A stretch of DNA of 64,000 nucleotides from Archegozetes longisetosus (Eukaryota; Arthropoda; Arachnida; Sarcoptiformes; Trhypochthoniidae): the NCBI GenBank assembly GCA_018873245.2, contig JAEMBT020000003.1, positions 10,819,843 through 10,883,842 on the forward strand, read 5' to 3'. Positions 33,540 through 45,429 of this stretch are shown here, one piece after another. Each line of letters opens with the position of its first letter. Within the stretch, counting starts at the first letter, position 1. The translations under genes were made by a program, and so were the position numbers. The notes beneath the pieces are model-generated. The model was not told where the DNA came from and did not search any database. It saw only the letters and a program-made list of their open reading frames with translations.

Positions 33540-35247
33540 AATTGTGTTATAAGTGGTTAGTGAAAGTTGATCAGTACACTGGTCATTGTAATTTGTGTAA
33601 AATTGATTTTTTCAATAGACTATTCAGGTTTCTGTACTATTTAAAACCATTCGAAAAGTGAAAAAAACGCAAAAAATATTAGTGCTAATATTAGAAATGA
33701 AACAATTGAAAAGTTTTTTCTGTAAAAAATATGAAAGAAGGAGATAAGGCAATAATGGCTGAGACCTCTTTTGTCTACCATTCGATTATGCACCATCATA
33801 GTTATCTTTCAACTGAATGCGGTATGAGATTATCGCATAAACTGTTAAAGGATTCTGAAATTTGTAAAAAAGCTACATGTGGAAGAACTGAAGCTTCAGC
33901 TATTGCTGAAAATGTTTTGAGAAGTTATTCGATTGAGAAACATTTGAAAAGATTATTAAATGATAAGAAGTTTTCTATTTCGAGTAATGCATCGAACAAA
34001 GGGAATAGAAAAATGTTTCCTATTGTTATTCAATATTTTACAACTGAAGAAGGAATGAAAATTTTTTAGATTTTTACGAAGATTCTCATGAAAGAAGTGG
34101 AACTATCCATTAAAAGTTGAAAATATCATTGCTTTTGGTGCTGATAATGCTTCTGTTAATTATGGTAAGCATCAGTCTGTTTTCCAAAATTTGAAATTAG
34201 AGAACGATACGATAATAAAAGCAAATTGTTCGCATCATATTATACACAATGCATCAAAACATGGTTTACTTAAATTTAGATGTAGAAAATTCAGTTATAA
34301 AAAAATTTCAGCTACTTTTCTGTATCAGCCAAAAGATTAGAAAGTTTGAAAAGTTGCTATGAATATGCAGAAAATTCATTCAAAAAATTGGTTAAGCATA
34401 TTCCTACACAATGGCTAACTCTGTGCTGCAATCACTAGATTAATAGAGAACTTGGATGAAATAAGATCTTATTTTATAGGATTAATGAAGAACTGTCACA
34501 AATTATAGTTGATTTTATTTGGAGTGGACAAAATAACAAATATAGCTTATGAGAATCAACGTTGAATTTCACTCATGAATATATGAAAGTTTTCACAGAA
34601 ACAATCTTAAAACTTGAAAAAAATCAACAAATGCAACTCAATCGTTCGACATTTTATCAACATTAAAAGTCAAGCTTACTAATCGAATGAAGCTAAAATT
34701 TTATGGTAGTGATGTCAATGAAAAACTGAATAATTTATCTATATCAGATAAAACAAGGCTTGAAAATGCATGTATTGATGCTTATCGCAAATCATTAAGC
34801 TATTTAATTGATTACAATGATTCTGTGTTCTTGAAATTTTCTTCACTCAATTTAGATCAGGAATTGATTTATTATAAAATTGTTGAAATTGTTAATACTT
34901 TCAATTTGAATATAGACAAGTCATCACTTTTTGATGAATGTGCATTATTTAATGAAATCTATTCAAAATTAACAATAGATGACAAAAATATTGATAACGA
35001 TAAATTATGGTGTAAAAGATTGAGAACATCTCATTTTTTGAATTTATTCAAAATTGTTGAAATTGCAATGTCTATTTCTGTATCTAATGCTTTTGTGGAA
35101 AGAATTTTTAGTATTATGAAAAACTTGTGGACAGATGAGAGAAATCTTTTAAGTGTTAATCTTGTTAGAACTAAAATTTGTACAAAAGTTAACTTTTCTA
35201 CGTCTTGTTATGAGTTTAGTCAATATCTGAGTAAAAATAATGATTAA
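33540..35247 (+). pseudogene. hAT transposase of the KIAA1586-like group, broken
   Basis: Degraded frames, in order: a BED-type finger (CNLCKIDF near 33595); the open stretch 33731-34069 with HHHSYLSTECGM and SNASNKGNRKMFPIVIQYF, which resembles the conserved DASNKGNRK(M/L)FP block of KIAA1586/ZBED-like hAT proteins; a second acidic block (FGADNASVNYG-like, about 34136-34165) in another frame; and 34687-35247, ending with SVSNAFVERIFSIMKNLWTD, the hAT C-terminal dimerisation motif. Several stops and frameshifts lie at 34066-34680. Terminal repeats and a target duplication were not identified. This is a different hAT lineage from the one at 19481. Confidence 0.8.
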
Positions 35248-36164
35248 ATCAAAGCTGCAAAATCTAATAAAAAGTACAAATTTACCTTACTCCCCCTCTA
35301 CTACTTTTTCTCCGTTTCTTGCGCTTCACCTACTTGGCAACCATAGAAGTTATGTCAAATTAAATTAGACGCAGAGGAAAATGATAGGAAATGAATTAGA
35401 ATGTCTGAAGAGAAAACAGGTATTTTTTTACTTATACAATAGATGTTCAAACAATAAATAGTGAATAGGATTATAAACTGAGAAGATTCAATAAAGAAGA
35501 TCGCTAAAGAATCTTTAAATAATATTGTAATTTGAATGTGGGTCAAAGTACACTTTACGATCAGAGCCTAAAAAAGAACTCAGCCAGGGTATCATCGCAA
35601 AGAGTGTTCGTCAACACAAATTCAGTGATGCCTCACTTAAGACTTTAGGAACAAAGTCAGGTAGAGATCCCTAGTCACTAGACTAGACTTACCAAATTTC
35701 ACATACGAGTAGTTATTTCAACCCTCGTCATTTCTATACTCAACACATGACCTTACGTACAAACCTTGAGGTGCCTTAATTTGGGCTCTAAAGCTAAAAG
35801 TAAAAAATTCTAAGACAACTATATCGAATATGAAAACTCTACTATGTTTAGAACTCTGTAGAATCCCATAGAGTTAGGCTCGCTCACCCTTAGCAGACTT
35901 CATCTGCTTAGTCCAAAAACATTTTACATAAAGCGTCTAAGTTTGAATCGCATCGAGTTTCTCCTGATGAGTACTTAGTCCCATTGCCACATCAAGGCAA
36001 TATGTTTTGTTATAATTTCATTGTGCAATCGTAATATAAAGCTGCATCAAATCAATAGATAACACTTTATCTTTATTTTTGTAAGAATGATAATTAGAGC
36101 ATATTTAGAACTTTATATCGATATATAATTTATAATTATATGTCAAAAATAGAGATTTGATTAA
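35248..36164. other. Intergenic, nothing firm
   Basis: Contains TTTACCTTACTCCCCCTCTA at 35280, similar to motifs near 11464 and 11508. No gene was recognised. Confidence 0.35.
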
Positions 36165-36172
36165 ATTAAAAC

Positions 36173-36684
36173 TAGTGATGTATAGCTTAGAGATTTTTAG
36201 TTCGTCTTGTCTTATTCTTGTAGTAAACATTTTTCGATTTGCTTACTTTTTGCTTAGTTTTAGTCTTATTACTTGTGTAAGTTATCTCCTTATAGAATCT
36301 ATTGTAACTTCTTGAAATTATTTATTATTTAACATGTTTCATAAAATGATCAATAGACTAACAAAACAACAAAACTGAAAGCAAAGACATCCACTTTTAA
36401 AATGTGTTGCATTAGGAGTGCAATCGTTTATTTAGTGCTTTAAAAATGTTTTTGTAATTTGAAACTTCAAAAAATGAATCATTTCTAATGGATTAGATGA
36501 CAGTATTTGTATTTAAACTTTTGACTTTGTCTTAGTCTTACTCTTATAAATCTGTTTTTCTTGTTTTAAAATTTTCTCTTGTTAGTCTTAATTTGAAAAT
36601 CAAAAAATCATTCGTTTGACTTAATCTTAAGCCAAACGATTTTAATATGTCTCATTTTGCTTGGTCTTAAGCCATACATCACTA
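36173..36684. mobile_element. Non-autonomous hAT, 512 bp
   Basis: The ends are TAGTGATGTATAGC (36173) and GCCATACATCACTA (to 36684). The flanking octamers are ATTAAAAC (36165-36172) and ATTAAAGC (36685-36692), seven of eight identical, as expected for an older hAT target duplication. Inside, TTAGTCTTA/CTTAATCTTAAG motifs recur near both ends, reminiscent of the subterminal repeats of the 19481 hAT element, so it may be mobilised by that family. There is no ORF. Confidence 0.7.
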
Positions 36685-36692
36685 ATTAAAGC

Positions 36693-37690
36693 ATTTTTAT
36701 CTTAAAAACATTTGCATGCAATTTTATGCAATACTCTTTAATTTTGTGCAACATTCAAACATTAACTGTAAGAATGTTAAACTTTATTTTGAGAATTCCT
36801 TTAGGAAAAGTACAACTTAATTAGTAAACATTCCAATCGTTTGATCAGCATTATCTTACTAAGCGTATTTGCAATTATATGCAACAGAAGTAATGAAAAT
36901 TGACTCAACCTGCAATTTTTTGAGACAACTCACTCAACAGAGATTTTATGTATTTACTACGCTGTACATTTACAGTACATGTAACACTACATTCTTCAGC
37001 ATAAAAGTCAATAAAAGCTCAAGACGCAAATTGAAGAGTAGTATAAAACTGAAATTTTTCTAATAATAAAAAGACTGAAATAGAGATTTTATATATTTAT
37101 CGGTTGAACACTAAAATTTAGTTAAGTTTTATTTGTGTACAGTTTAAGTAATGCGAAATGACATACAGATAAATTCATAAAGACTTTAAATTGATCTCTT
37201 AGTAAAAGAGCTAGAGGAGATAATCTTTACATCTGGTCAAATATCGTTTCTTATCAAACATAGATTCCAAAGATATGCTTAAGTATGCTTTGTGAATCAT
37301 GTTTTGACCTAATAATAAAATGAACTAGTCATATCATGATAACATTATTTTAATATTACTTTAATATGATATGTTAGTCTATTCTCTAAGTGATAGAACA
37401 GAGTAAAAATGAGTTCAAGACTTGGGGTTCATATCTTCGTAGCGATAAAAAGATTTTTGTAAACTACTTTCAGTAACTTTTGGAGTTGAAGGTGAAATCA
37501 TACCTGATATGATCAATTTAACGCGTATTTTGAATTTATCTGCACAAGTATTACTTATACAGAAGTTGTTTAAACACTTGAATTTAGATCTAAACCTGCA
37601 TCAATCTTACTATATGCTTTATACTAGTATAAGGCTTATGTCAAGTTTATGCTATCACTCAGCTTACAAAAAGACTATTTTAGCTTTTTT
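36693..37690. other. Intergenic, nothing recognised
   Basis: AT-rich DNA. No coding or repeat structure was recognised with confidence. Confidence 0.35.
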
Positions 37691-38547
37691 AGAGTCTATT
37701 TATACGATTCAATTTATGTAGAGTTGAAGTGACTTGAAGACTTCAATTCAGGCGAATGGAATAATGCATGTATGAAAGCTTGTCACAAACAAGTGTACGA
37801 ATAAATTGTTTTTCTAAGAGGGCATAAGACCAATTTTAATGTAAAGTGTATGAGTCACAGAGTTATCTTCCAAACTTTTCGAGACTTCTAATCTCGTAGT
37901 ACAACTTTTATAATACAATACAAATTAAATAATTGTTTTCATGCAAACTTATGCATTTTTGAAAACATAAAATTATTTATTTTAATAGCTTTTTTATTGA
38001 AGCACTTTTTGATTGTTTTTGTTTTCGCTCGTCATTATTAATTTATTAATTTGTTTTCATGACTTATATTGACTTCACTTTTCAGGCAAAAACATTATTT
38101 TTGTTTTGATTTAATCGATTCGTTCAAACCCTGAATCCAAACTAAGAGATAAGACGTTTGGGAAAGTTTGGGGAAGTAAAAATCATGTCGCGGCTAAAAT
38201 CTAAAATTAAGTTCAGTTTATAATTGGAATTTTGTTAAATCTTTTAGAAAAAAATGTTTTAGTTTGTTCACTACTTTGGGATAAGCTTTCATAAATAAAC
38301 TGCTTCAACTGTTGTTGAATTCAAGGCATCAAAAAGTTGAACGATGTTTCACTTTGACTTTTGGCAATAACTTGAACGCATCAACCAATCACAGTATGCA
38401 TTTAAGAATAAACCAAGCATTTTCGTTTATATTTCTAAAGTCACTTCATTAGATGAAATTCATTGTTTATGTGCAGATAGAGACTGAATTGAAGACAATA
38501 GAATTCAAGTATTGAATTCTACATAAATTGAATATGGACATAGACTA
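37691..38547. mobile_element. Longer relative of the TTAA MITE at 18108
   Basis: The left end AGTCTATTTATACGATTCAA and the right end (complement of TTGAATATGGACATAGACT) match the 18108-18465 element. An inner block at 38305-38395 (GTTGTTGAATTCAAGGCATC ... CCAATCACAGTATGCA) matches its interior in inverted orientation. About 500 bases at 37750-38290 have no counterpart in the short copy. No TTAA is seen at the ends, so this copy is older. Confidence 0.6.
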
Positions 38548-38640
38548 AAATAATTGAAATCAAATTGAGTCGAGAAACAATAGTTTAATTTTGAACACTA
38601 AAAGAGTCTTATTGTAAGTTGAGTGATGACATAAACTCTA

Positions 38641-38702
38641 CTCAGACTTGATATTGGAAATAACAATGCAAAACTCGTAAATTTAAGCCAATTTAGCTGT
38701 AG
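38641..38702 (-). repeat. Solo arm of the ZnT-intron foldback family
   Basis: CTTGATATTGGAAATAACAA followed by TGCAAAACTCGTAAATTTAA and GCCAATTTAGCTGTAG resembles one arm of the 2697-3085 element with roughly 20-25% differences by eye. Confidence 0.45.
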
Positions 38703-41694
38703 TTAGCATATGAGACCTCTATTTTAGTCCTTTTGTTATCTGAGAATATTTTAGGAAAGGCTAATTCTTTGAACTATGAAATAGTCCAATGAAAATTATT
38801 CAGCTTAAATTAATCAATATTAACTAGAAAAAAGTTCGTATTAAAATATAGTGTTTGTAATAAGTTAGTTTTTTAAGGAATAAGTTAACTTTTATGTGAT
38901 ATAAATAATGTGTTGCTTCGAATTACACATTATAAAATTTAATGTAACCCTAATATGAAATTAACATAAAATTCTTACTGTTTCGAAAAAATATTACTAC
39001 CGAGAGTCTTGTTCAATGTATTTTAAGCAATTTTTCTGTGAAAAACATTCAGGCGGTTAGAATAAGTCTGAGCTTCAAATTCGATGACTTGATGAGCTGA
39101 GCTGCTGCTTGTCAGACTAAGCTTCAAGCTCAAGCTCGTATGTTCATAAGAGACTACGATTGAGCTTGAAGCAGAATATATGCTAAATATATTTAAAGAT
39201 ACCATGCGATCACATTTTTCGGATCATAATATTGTTAAAATCCAGAATTAATCTAAGCTCATGCTTAAATTAAATTCAAAATTTAGAATTTCTCTCGCTA
39301 TTTTTAAATACACTTGAAAAGATAGTTCGACTTATCTCTAAACTACTATCAAAGAACGAGAATTCAATTTTTTAGTGTCTATATTAAGTTCTATTTCATC
39401 GTTCAATGAATCAAACTATATTAAGCACAATCTTTTAGTGTTGTAGCAATATTAAAAGTTACAGACCTCTACTTTGCTGAAATAATTCTAGTTGTATGTC
39501 AATTAATGTTGAACAACGTATTTCTGATTTTTAAAGATGTATCACATACGTGACATATTCAATAAACGTTTTTATCGAAAAAAATTAATTTCACGTGTAT
39601 CAGTATTAGCGAAAACTCAGAATACGTTATTTCTTACTGAGTCACATATATTAATATTAAAATTAAATCAAGTATTACTTATAAATAATTTCATTAAACT
39701 GTTTTAAATGTGTAATTATTTTATATTAAAACTATTTTCTCTCAAACGTTAATCAATTTCCTATTTATAGTTTTACTAAAAATTCACTTTTATAAACCTC
39801 GTTTCAAAAAATTGAGAATTTTTTCAATTCTTTGCTTAAATCTCGAAGGGATGAGCAAATCAATCGAAAATCACACAAGAGCTGAAGAATATACCTGCAA
39901 TTGAAACTACAAAAATTCAAGTTATTGTCTCCAATATTTTCTTTCAAATTAAATTCTTAATTTGATGAGATAGATTTTTAAAAACAAGTCAAATGTTGTG
40001 GATTAAAACTGACCTATGATTCGAGTTTTTTCAGAGAAGTTATTCTGAATATAACTTTTATGTGTTCTAGACTATTTGTGAATAAAAACTTAAATTTCGA
40101 CTAAATTTCAATTTTCGAAATGTTACTTTTCATGTCTCACTATATTTTAACTGAATTCTTCATTTTGTGGTTGTCATGTAATGTCTCTGAATAAATTATT
40201 GAGATTTTTGAGATGATAAATTGTTAATTAGTTCAATGTTTGTTTTTTGGAACAGATACCACATGAATTTCAATTATTTTCGCGTGAGTTTTAGACTTCG
40301 ATATTAATATCATTTGGGAGTTAATAGATTTCAAAAGTTTTGATGATATAACTCGACTAAATTGAATGATAAATAAATGTATATGGTATTGATCGAAAGC
40401 TCTTTTTAAAAGCTTCAAATCGATGTATCATAAGTTGGGGTCCTCTAACAAACAAGGTTTTTGCAATTGAATATTTATATGAAACAATATTTCCAATTTT
40501 TTTAAACGAAGTTTACATTAGTAGTATTGAAATTGAAGATAATGACATTTTAAATTTGTGTTCGCCACGGTAATTAGATGAGTTGTTCTTTAAATTCAGA
40601 TATAACCTTATAACTCTACCTTTTCATTCTAAGAATGTTGAATTTTTAAGCGTGTTCAGAAAAAAATGCTTTCAGTTCACTATGAATAATTCAAATTAAG
40701 TTTCGATAGCTTTAGGAATAAAAAACCTCTTAAAATCTGACTAGAAGTTGAACTAGTACTTGAAGGATCACTTGAGAAATACAAAATTCAAAGTATAAGA
40801 TATATTCCGTGAAAAATCTTATTCAACTACGTTTTTCTAGGGATTTATCAAACATACTAGGCTAAAAGAGTCTAAAGATTAAGTTCAAAAAATCTATATC
40901 AAAAAAGTTTAGAAGGCTTCTAACTCAACTAAATTAGGATCATCGTAGTAAAGCTTATTTTTGAATAGATATATCTGAAATCTGTTTATTGTTAATGGCT
41001 ATGCTGTTAGTAAAAGAACGTATTCAGAGTTTTGATTTGAGATGAGCGCACAAGAATCAACATACAATACTACAAAACTCAACACTAACTGACAAATTTA
41101 AACATATGGAACATAATTAAGATAATAGTTCATCATTAACTTAATAATTCTGTTTATCTACGAAACATCAATTCAGAGACACTTGTCACTGAATTTCCGA
41201 AGTCCTTTGATAAAAACTACCAAACATCTCGTATATTTTGTAAGTTATATCCATATTTAATTTGATTGTCCAAATATTTTAAGTAAATCCGTTAAGTCAT
41301 TAAAATTGAATGTTACACAAAAACTTGATCATGTTTTATAGTAATAGTCGCCTCTCAATTGTTAAACACTTTTCCAGTTCTTAAGATATGATCATCATTT
41401 GATGCTAATTGTAGACATGCATTATAAATACTGTCATTATCATAGAAACAGCATTTTATTGATATTTTGCTCGCTATTGACATTGTGCTGTAAATGGAAA
41501 ATTTGAAATTCTCGAATGCTGCAAGATATGATAGCATTGGTGTGATTCCTTTGGGATATAAGACATGATTCACTAGTCAAGTTGCAAATAAAATATTTCC
41601 AGTATTGGATGCGATATAGATATATAAACATCTTATAAAAATATTTAGCACTATATAACTTGGCCTAAATGTTTATTATTGATATTTATACTGT
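38703..41694. other. Intergenic; GAGCTT-rich cluster at 39070-39180
   Basis: No gene was recognised. At 39070-39180, GAGCTT/AAGCTC/GAGCTGAGCT motifs in both orientations resemble the cluster at 9851-9960. The open frame 39023-39205 (minus) lies across that cluster and is not supported as coding. Confidence 0.35.
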
Positions 41695-42040
41695 GACATC
41701 TCGATATGAAGCTTTGACTGTAAGAGGAACCTCTTCTCTACTTTCAAATATCAAAAGGGCTTCTTTTCATAATGAATAAACCCAAAACAAAAATTGGATA
41801 TACAGTATTAAGTTTGAGTCATTTAGTCTAATTGACTAATCGAATACTTTTTTTAAATATGAGCCTTATGTTTGTGACTAAAACATCGAAACGTACACAC
41901 TAAGATATATAAGACATGAAAGCGTTTGTGTGTGATCGGTATAAAATATACTATAATATAGTGTACTATCAAAAGGTTCTAACATTTAAGTTAATGTTTA
42001 TCCATAAAATTATATACTTAACTTACTTATAAGTTATTAC

Positions 42041-42644
42041 TAGGGGTGCGTAAATATATAAAATGCATATTTGCATAAAAAGGAATATTTAAGGGTTTAT
42101 GGGACATAAATGCATGAAATGGAATATTTTAAATAATTTGATCAGTTTATCAAAAATTTTGTGGAGCTTTGGGCAAAATCTTTGGATATAAAACACTTAA
42201 AATAATCTGAGTTGTTAAACGGATAGAATTTATCACTGGAAGAGTTGAATAATAGAGAATTCTCAAAATTTTTGCTTCCATTCCCATAAAAGATGGGATT
42301 TGGATTCACATTTTCATCTCTATTGGATAAAAACTTATAAGCTGATGATACTTGGTATCTCAAGTGTGCAAAAGTAACTCAATATAATGTTGAGAGAATC
42401 TTCAGTGAGCATAAAAATATATTAAGAACAAATAGACTAAAATCTACAAGTGAAAACCTAAAGATGTACGTTGTAGTTAAATGCAACAAGAATAATTTCT
42501 AATCTTATTAATTAGATATATTTTGTATCAGATTGTCTTTTTGTGTTCCTTCTAATGCATATTTAAGTGCCTATTTCTCAAGTTTTAAAGGCATATTTGC
42601 ATACATATTTCTGAAAAATAAAAGCATATTTTTGTCACTCCTAG
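42041..42644 (+). mobile_element. 604-bp hAT derivative with perfect 8-bp target duplication
   Basis: The ends TAGGGGTG (42041) and CACTCCTA (to 42644) are hAT-like and lie between identical octamers GTTATTAC (42033-42040 and 42645-42652). A paralogous unoccupied site exists at 51305-51345 (complement of AAGTTATTACTAAAC). At about 42375-42500 the plus strand keeps the last part of a transposase: QYNVERIFSEHKNILRTNRL, then STSENLKMYVV, then a stop. Upstream the catalytic core is absent. Confidence 0.9.
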
Positions 42645-42672
42645 TTATTACTAAACTTTTTAGTGCTTTTAA

Positions 42673-42675
<3 letters not shown>

Positions 42676-42719
<44 letters not shown>
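42676..42719. repeat. (CT)22 microsatellite
   Basis: An uninterrupted CT tract just right of the hAT target duplication. (GA)n tracts also occur next to the related DNA at 51244-51272, 51529-51550 and 51738-51753, so the microsatellite belongs to the dispersed repeat. Confidence 0.95.
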
Positions 42720-42725
<6 letters not shown>

Positions 42726-42843
42726 GATTTCATATATTCACATAAGTTCTGGTTTCAGTCAATTTTTGAACTTTTAACTAATGACAAAATGACATACGGA
42801 TAAGTCTTATAGAGAAAAATTTTAATAGTATTAGAAAAAAATA

Positions 42844-43081
42844 GTAACATATCAATGATTTACATATTATACAAATGATTATTAGTGCAAACTTTCATTC
42901 ATATCAAACTGTACTGAAGTCAGGCTAAAAGTTTGATAAAGATATCGAAAGAGTTGTATTAGTAGTGTAACATATCAATGATTTACATATTATACAAATG
43001 ATTATTAGTGCAAACTTTCATTTATCAAACTGTACTGAAGTCAGGCTAGTTTTAAAGATATCGAAAAGTTGGATTAGTTCT
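42844..43081. repeat. Tandem duplication, period 123 bp
   Basis: GTAACATATCAATGATTTAC starts identical copies at 42844 and 42967. The copies stay almost identical for about 70 bases and differ afterwards by short indels (CATTCATATCAAAC against CATTTATCAAAC). There is no ORF. Confidence 0.9.
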
Positions 43082-43459
43082 CAGAATTCACTTTAAAAGT
43101 AGTTTTACACTACTCATAATTAAAAACTTAAGGCTCAGATTAAAAAAATAGTGAATGACTAAATCGTTGAATACAATATATAAATACTAGTGCTTAATTA
43201 AGCCCATTTGATATTTTTCAATAGAGAAGAGGTTCCTCTTAAGCCAAAGCTTCAATATAGTCAATGAGTATCTTCACTTCTCATTCAATTTAACGAGTCT
43301 AACTAAAGGTTATTTTGCATTAATTGACCGTGCTAGAGCTAGAATAAAGCTCTTACTGCTGCATAACGGGGATGATGCATACAAAGTTAAGAGGAAAAAA
43401 TGGTTTTTATGCTTTTATATAACCTTTCTTATTCATCGATATATAATAATTATATTTTA

Positions 43460-44883
43460 TCGGGGCCGGGGAAATTATTTTACTTTTTACTTTGAACTTA
43501 ATTAATGTTTGTAATATACATAAATTATGAAAGTACTATAGTAGATATTTTAAAATATTGATACATGACTCATGAATAAACAATAAATATAAAAATATTG
43601 AAAATGGAGACCATAAGCAAAACAATTGAAATGCGTTGTATCATTAAATTCCTTGTGAAACAAAATAAATCGGCCGTGGAAATTTATAATGAACTTTACT
43701 CTGTCTATAAAGAGCAGTGTCTTTCTCGAGAAAATATTTACTATTGGTATAGAGAGTTCAAAAAGTTTGGCAGAGAAAGTGTCTTAGATGAGCCTGGACG
43801 TGGTAGACCGGCAACTGCACACACTGATGAGAATATTCAGGCCATCAGTAAAATAATTGAAGGTAACAGACGTGCATCTGCTAAAAGCATCGCTGAAATT
43901 TTGGGAATTTCTGATCGCACTGTCAGAGACATTATACATCAAGACTTGGGTCTGCAAAAAAGTAAAGGGTCGTTTGGTACCTAAACTTCAAACAACTTAT
44001 GAAAAAAACTACTAGAAAGGTATATGCAGAAAATTTACTTGAGGAATATGAGGATAATTGGGCTCAATTCAAAGGAAGATTCGTTACTTGCGACGAAACT
44101 TGGTTAATGTACGAACAACCAGAGACTAAAGAAAGTGCAGCTGAGTGGAGGGCCCCTGGAGAAGATCCTCCTCTAGTACCAAAAATTAAAAAGAACAAAC
44201 GAAAAATTATGGGCGTGTTCTTTTGGGATGCTGAAGGCATTATAATGGTAGACTTTGTTCCTGCATCCAAATCAGTGACTGGTAAATATTTTGCAGAGTT
44301 GATACATAAATTTGCGGCAGAAGTAAATCACAAGCGGCCCAGTATAAGAAGGAGAGGAATAATTCTGCTCCACGATAATGCCAGGGCTCATATTAGTCAT
44401 CTTGTCGATGATGCCCTGAAAGCCCATAAGATACAGCTACTGGGACACCCTCCTTACTCTCCGGATTTAGCACCCTCTGACTATCATCTTTTTCCTAATT
44501 TGAAGAAATTTCTCAGAGGTAAGAGCTATGAAAACGAAGAACTTAAATCTGGTATTGAAAGTTGGGTTTCATCGCTTAATCAAAGTTTCTTCGAGAAAGG
44601 GATAGATGCTTTATTGGAACGAAGTAAGCGATGCATACAATTGGATGGATCATATATCTTAGATTAAAGATTAAAATGCATTAAAATCTCTGTTTCAATA
44701 ATAAATATGTTTGTTAATTCTCATTTGCAAATAAATATTAAGCTCTAATTTTCTAAATATTATACCCTATTAAATAAACTTTTGGTATTTTAATAATAAA
44801 CTAATATTCTTTCACTTTATATTAATAAAAAAAATAAGTTCGGTTTGGGAACATAAAAAGTAAAATAATTTCCCCGGCCCCGA
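43460..44883 (+). mobile_element. Near-complete mariner element, 1,424 bp, perfect 30-bp terminal repeats
   Basis: The terminal inverted repeats begin TCGGGGCCGGGGAAATTATT and are identical for 30 bases at both ends. TA target dinucleotides are at 43458-43459 and 44884-44885. The GC-rich ends stand out from the local sequence. It carries one transposase gene, which has lost its frame at two A-runs. Identical ends and a nearly whole gene make it the youngest-looking autonomous-size element in the window. Confidence 0.95.
43604..44667 (+). pseudogene. Mariner transposase (D,D34D), two single-base A-run expansions
   Basis: Cut-and-paste transposase acting on the TA-flanked ends. The ATG is at 43604; the TTG at 43598 is not needed. 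The N-terminal paired HTH region covers 43604-43950, with the GRPATAHT linker (GRGRP) at about 43800. The catalytic core has TCDETW (about 44090), HDNARAH (about 44375) and YSPDLAPSDYHLFP (about 44455-44495). Thirty-four residues separate the second and third Asp, the D34D spacing of mariners. The C-terminus reads RCIQLDGSYILD with the stop at 44665. The frame slips at the A6 run 43956-43961 and again at the A7 run 44002-44008. Each has one A more than the continuous frame needs, and the second slip brings the coding into the frame that runs to the end. The lesions may be real or homopolymer errors. Confidence 0.93.
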
Positions 44884-44904
44884 TATATATTAATTATATA
44901 TTAG

Positions 44905-45200
44905 CTATAAATTATATGTTATGAACAAATTAATAGCTAATTTTTGCGCCATTAGAGGCAATACACATTTCACGAGGGAGATCAAGGGATCATGACTTAG
45001 TTCTGACCGAACTCTGTTCATTTCTTCTTTCCAGATAGAAATATTCTTTTGCTTCAACCTCTCAAGATTGTTCTTCATAATATTTCGGATGCTTATTAGC
45101 AAGATTTGAAATTTCGCGTACTTCAGTTCGTTTTCAATATTCTTGGCCTGCCAGAAAAACCTTCCGATCTATATCTAAATTATTAGCAACTTTGTTAATA
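44905..45200 (-). pseudogene. Tc1-like transposase fragment
   Basis: On the minus strand, GRPRILKT (about 45160) resembles the linker after a Tc1 HTH. Further down, WKEEMNRVRSELSHDPLISL and, in a shifted frame, a SLPREM...SNGAK-like stretch resemble the C-terminal LV-SMPRR...G block. The catalytic middle is missing, so this would be an internally deleted and frameshifted relic. Recognition is by weak pattern only. Confidence 0.35.
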
Positions 45201-45429
45201 TTTCTCTGACCAGTTCTTTATGGTACTTTTGGCATATTATAAATCTCTTCTGAACTTCAATACAGCTTTCATATAAGATCTTGACTTTCAAACGATTATT
45301 ATATTATTTAGATATTCTCATTGAAATGATAAATTTGTTAAAATACTTTTGATTAAAGCATTGCGTTTGACTTCTTTGACTTCTTTCGACTTTAAAGCGA
45401 TTTAATTTATTGAAGTTGTTTACTTGAAT

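Larger units (their letters stand above)
41695..43262. mobile_element. 1.57 kb element with long inverted ends, carrying a nested hAT, (CT)n and a tandem duplication
   Basis: 41700-41770 (GAAGCTTTGACTGTAAGAGG, AACCTCTTCTCTA) is repeated as its complement at 43195-43262. The match continues more weakly through GAGTCATTTAGTC / GACTAAATCG and ATGAGCCTTA / TAAGGCTCAG to about 41890 and 43090. Inside lie the hAT insertion 42041-42644, the (CT)n tract and a tandem 123-bp duplication. No gene of its own was recognised. Part of the interior recurs inverted at 51230-51400. Confidence 0.65.

Noticed and set aside
42533-42745. Frame ending in Leu-Ser repeats
   Set aside because: It crosses the hAT end and the (CT)n tract, so it is not a gene.
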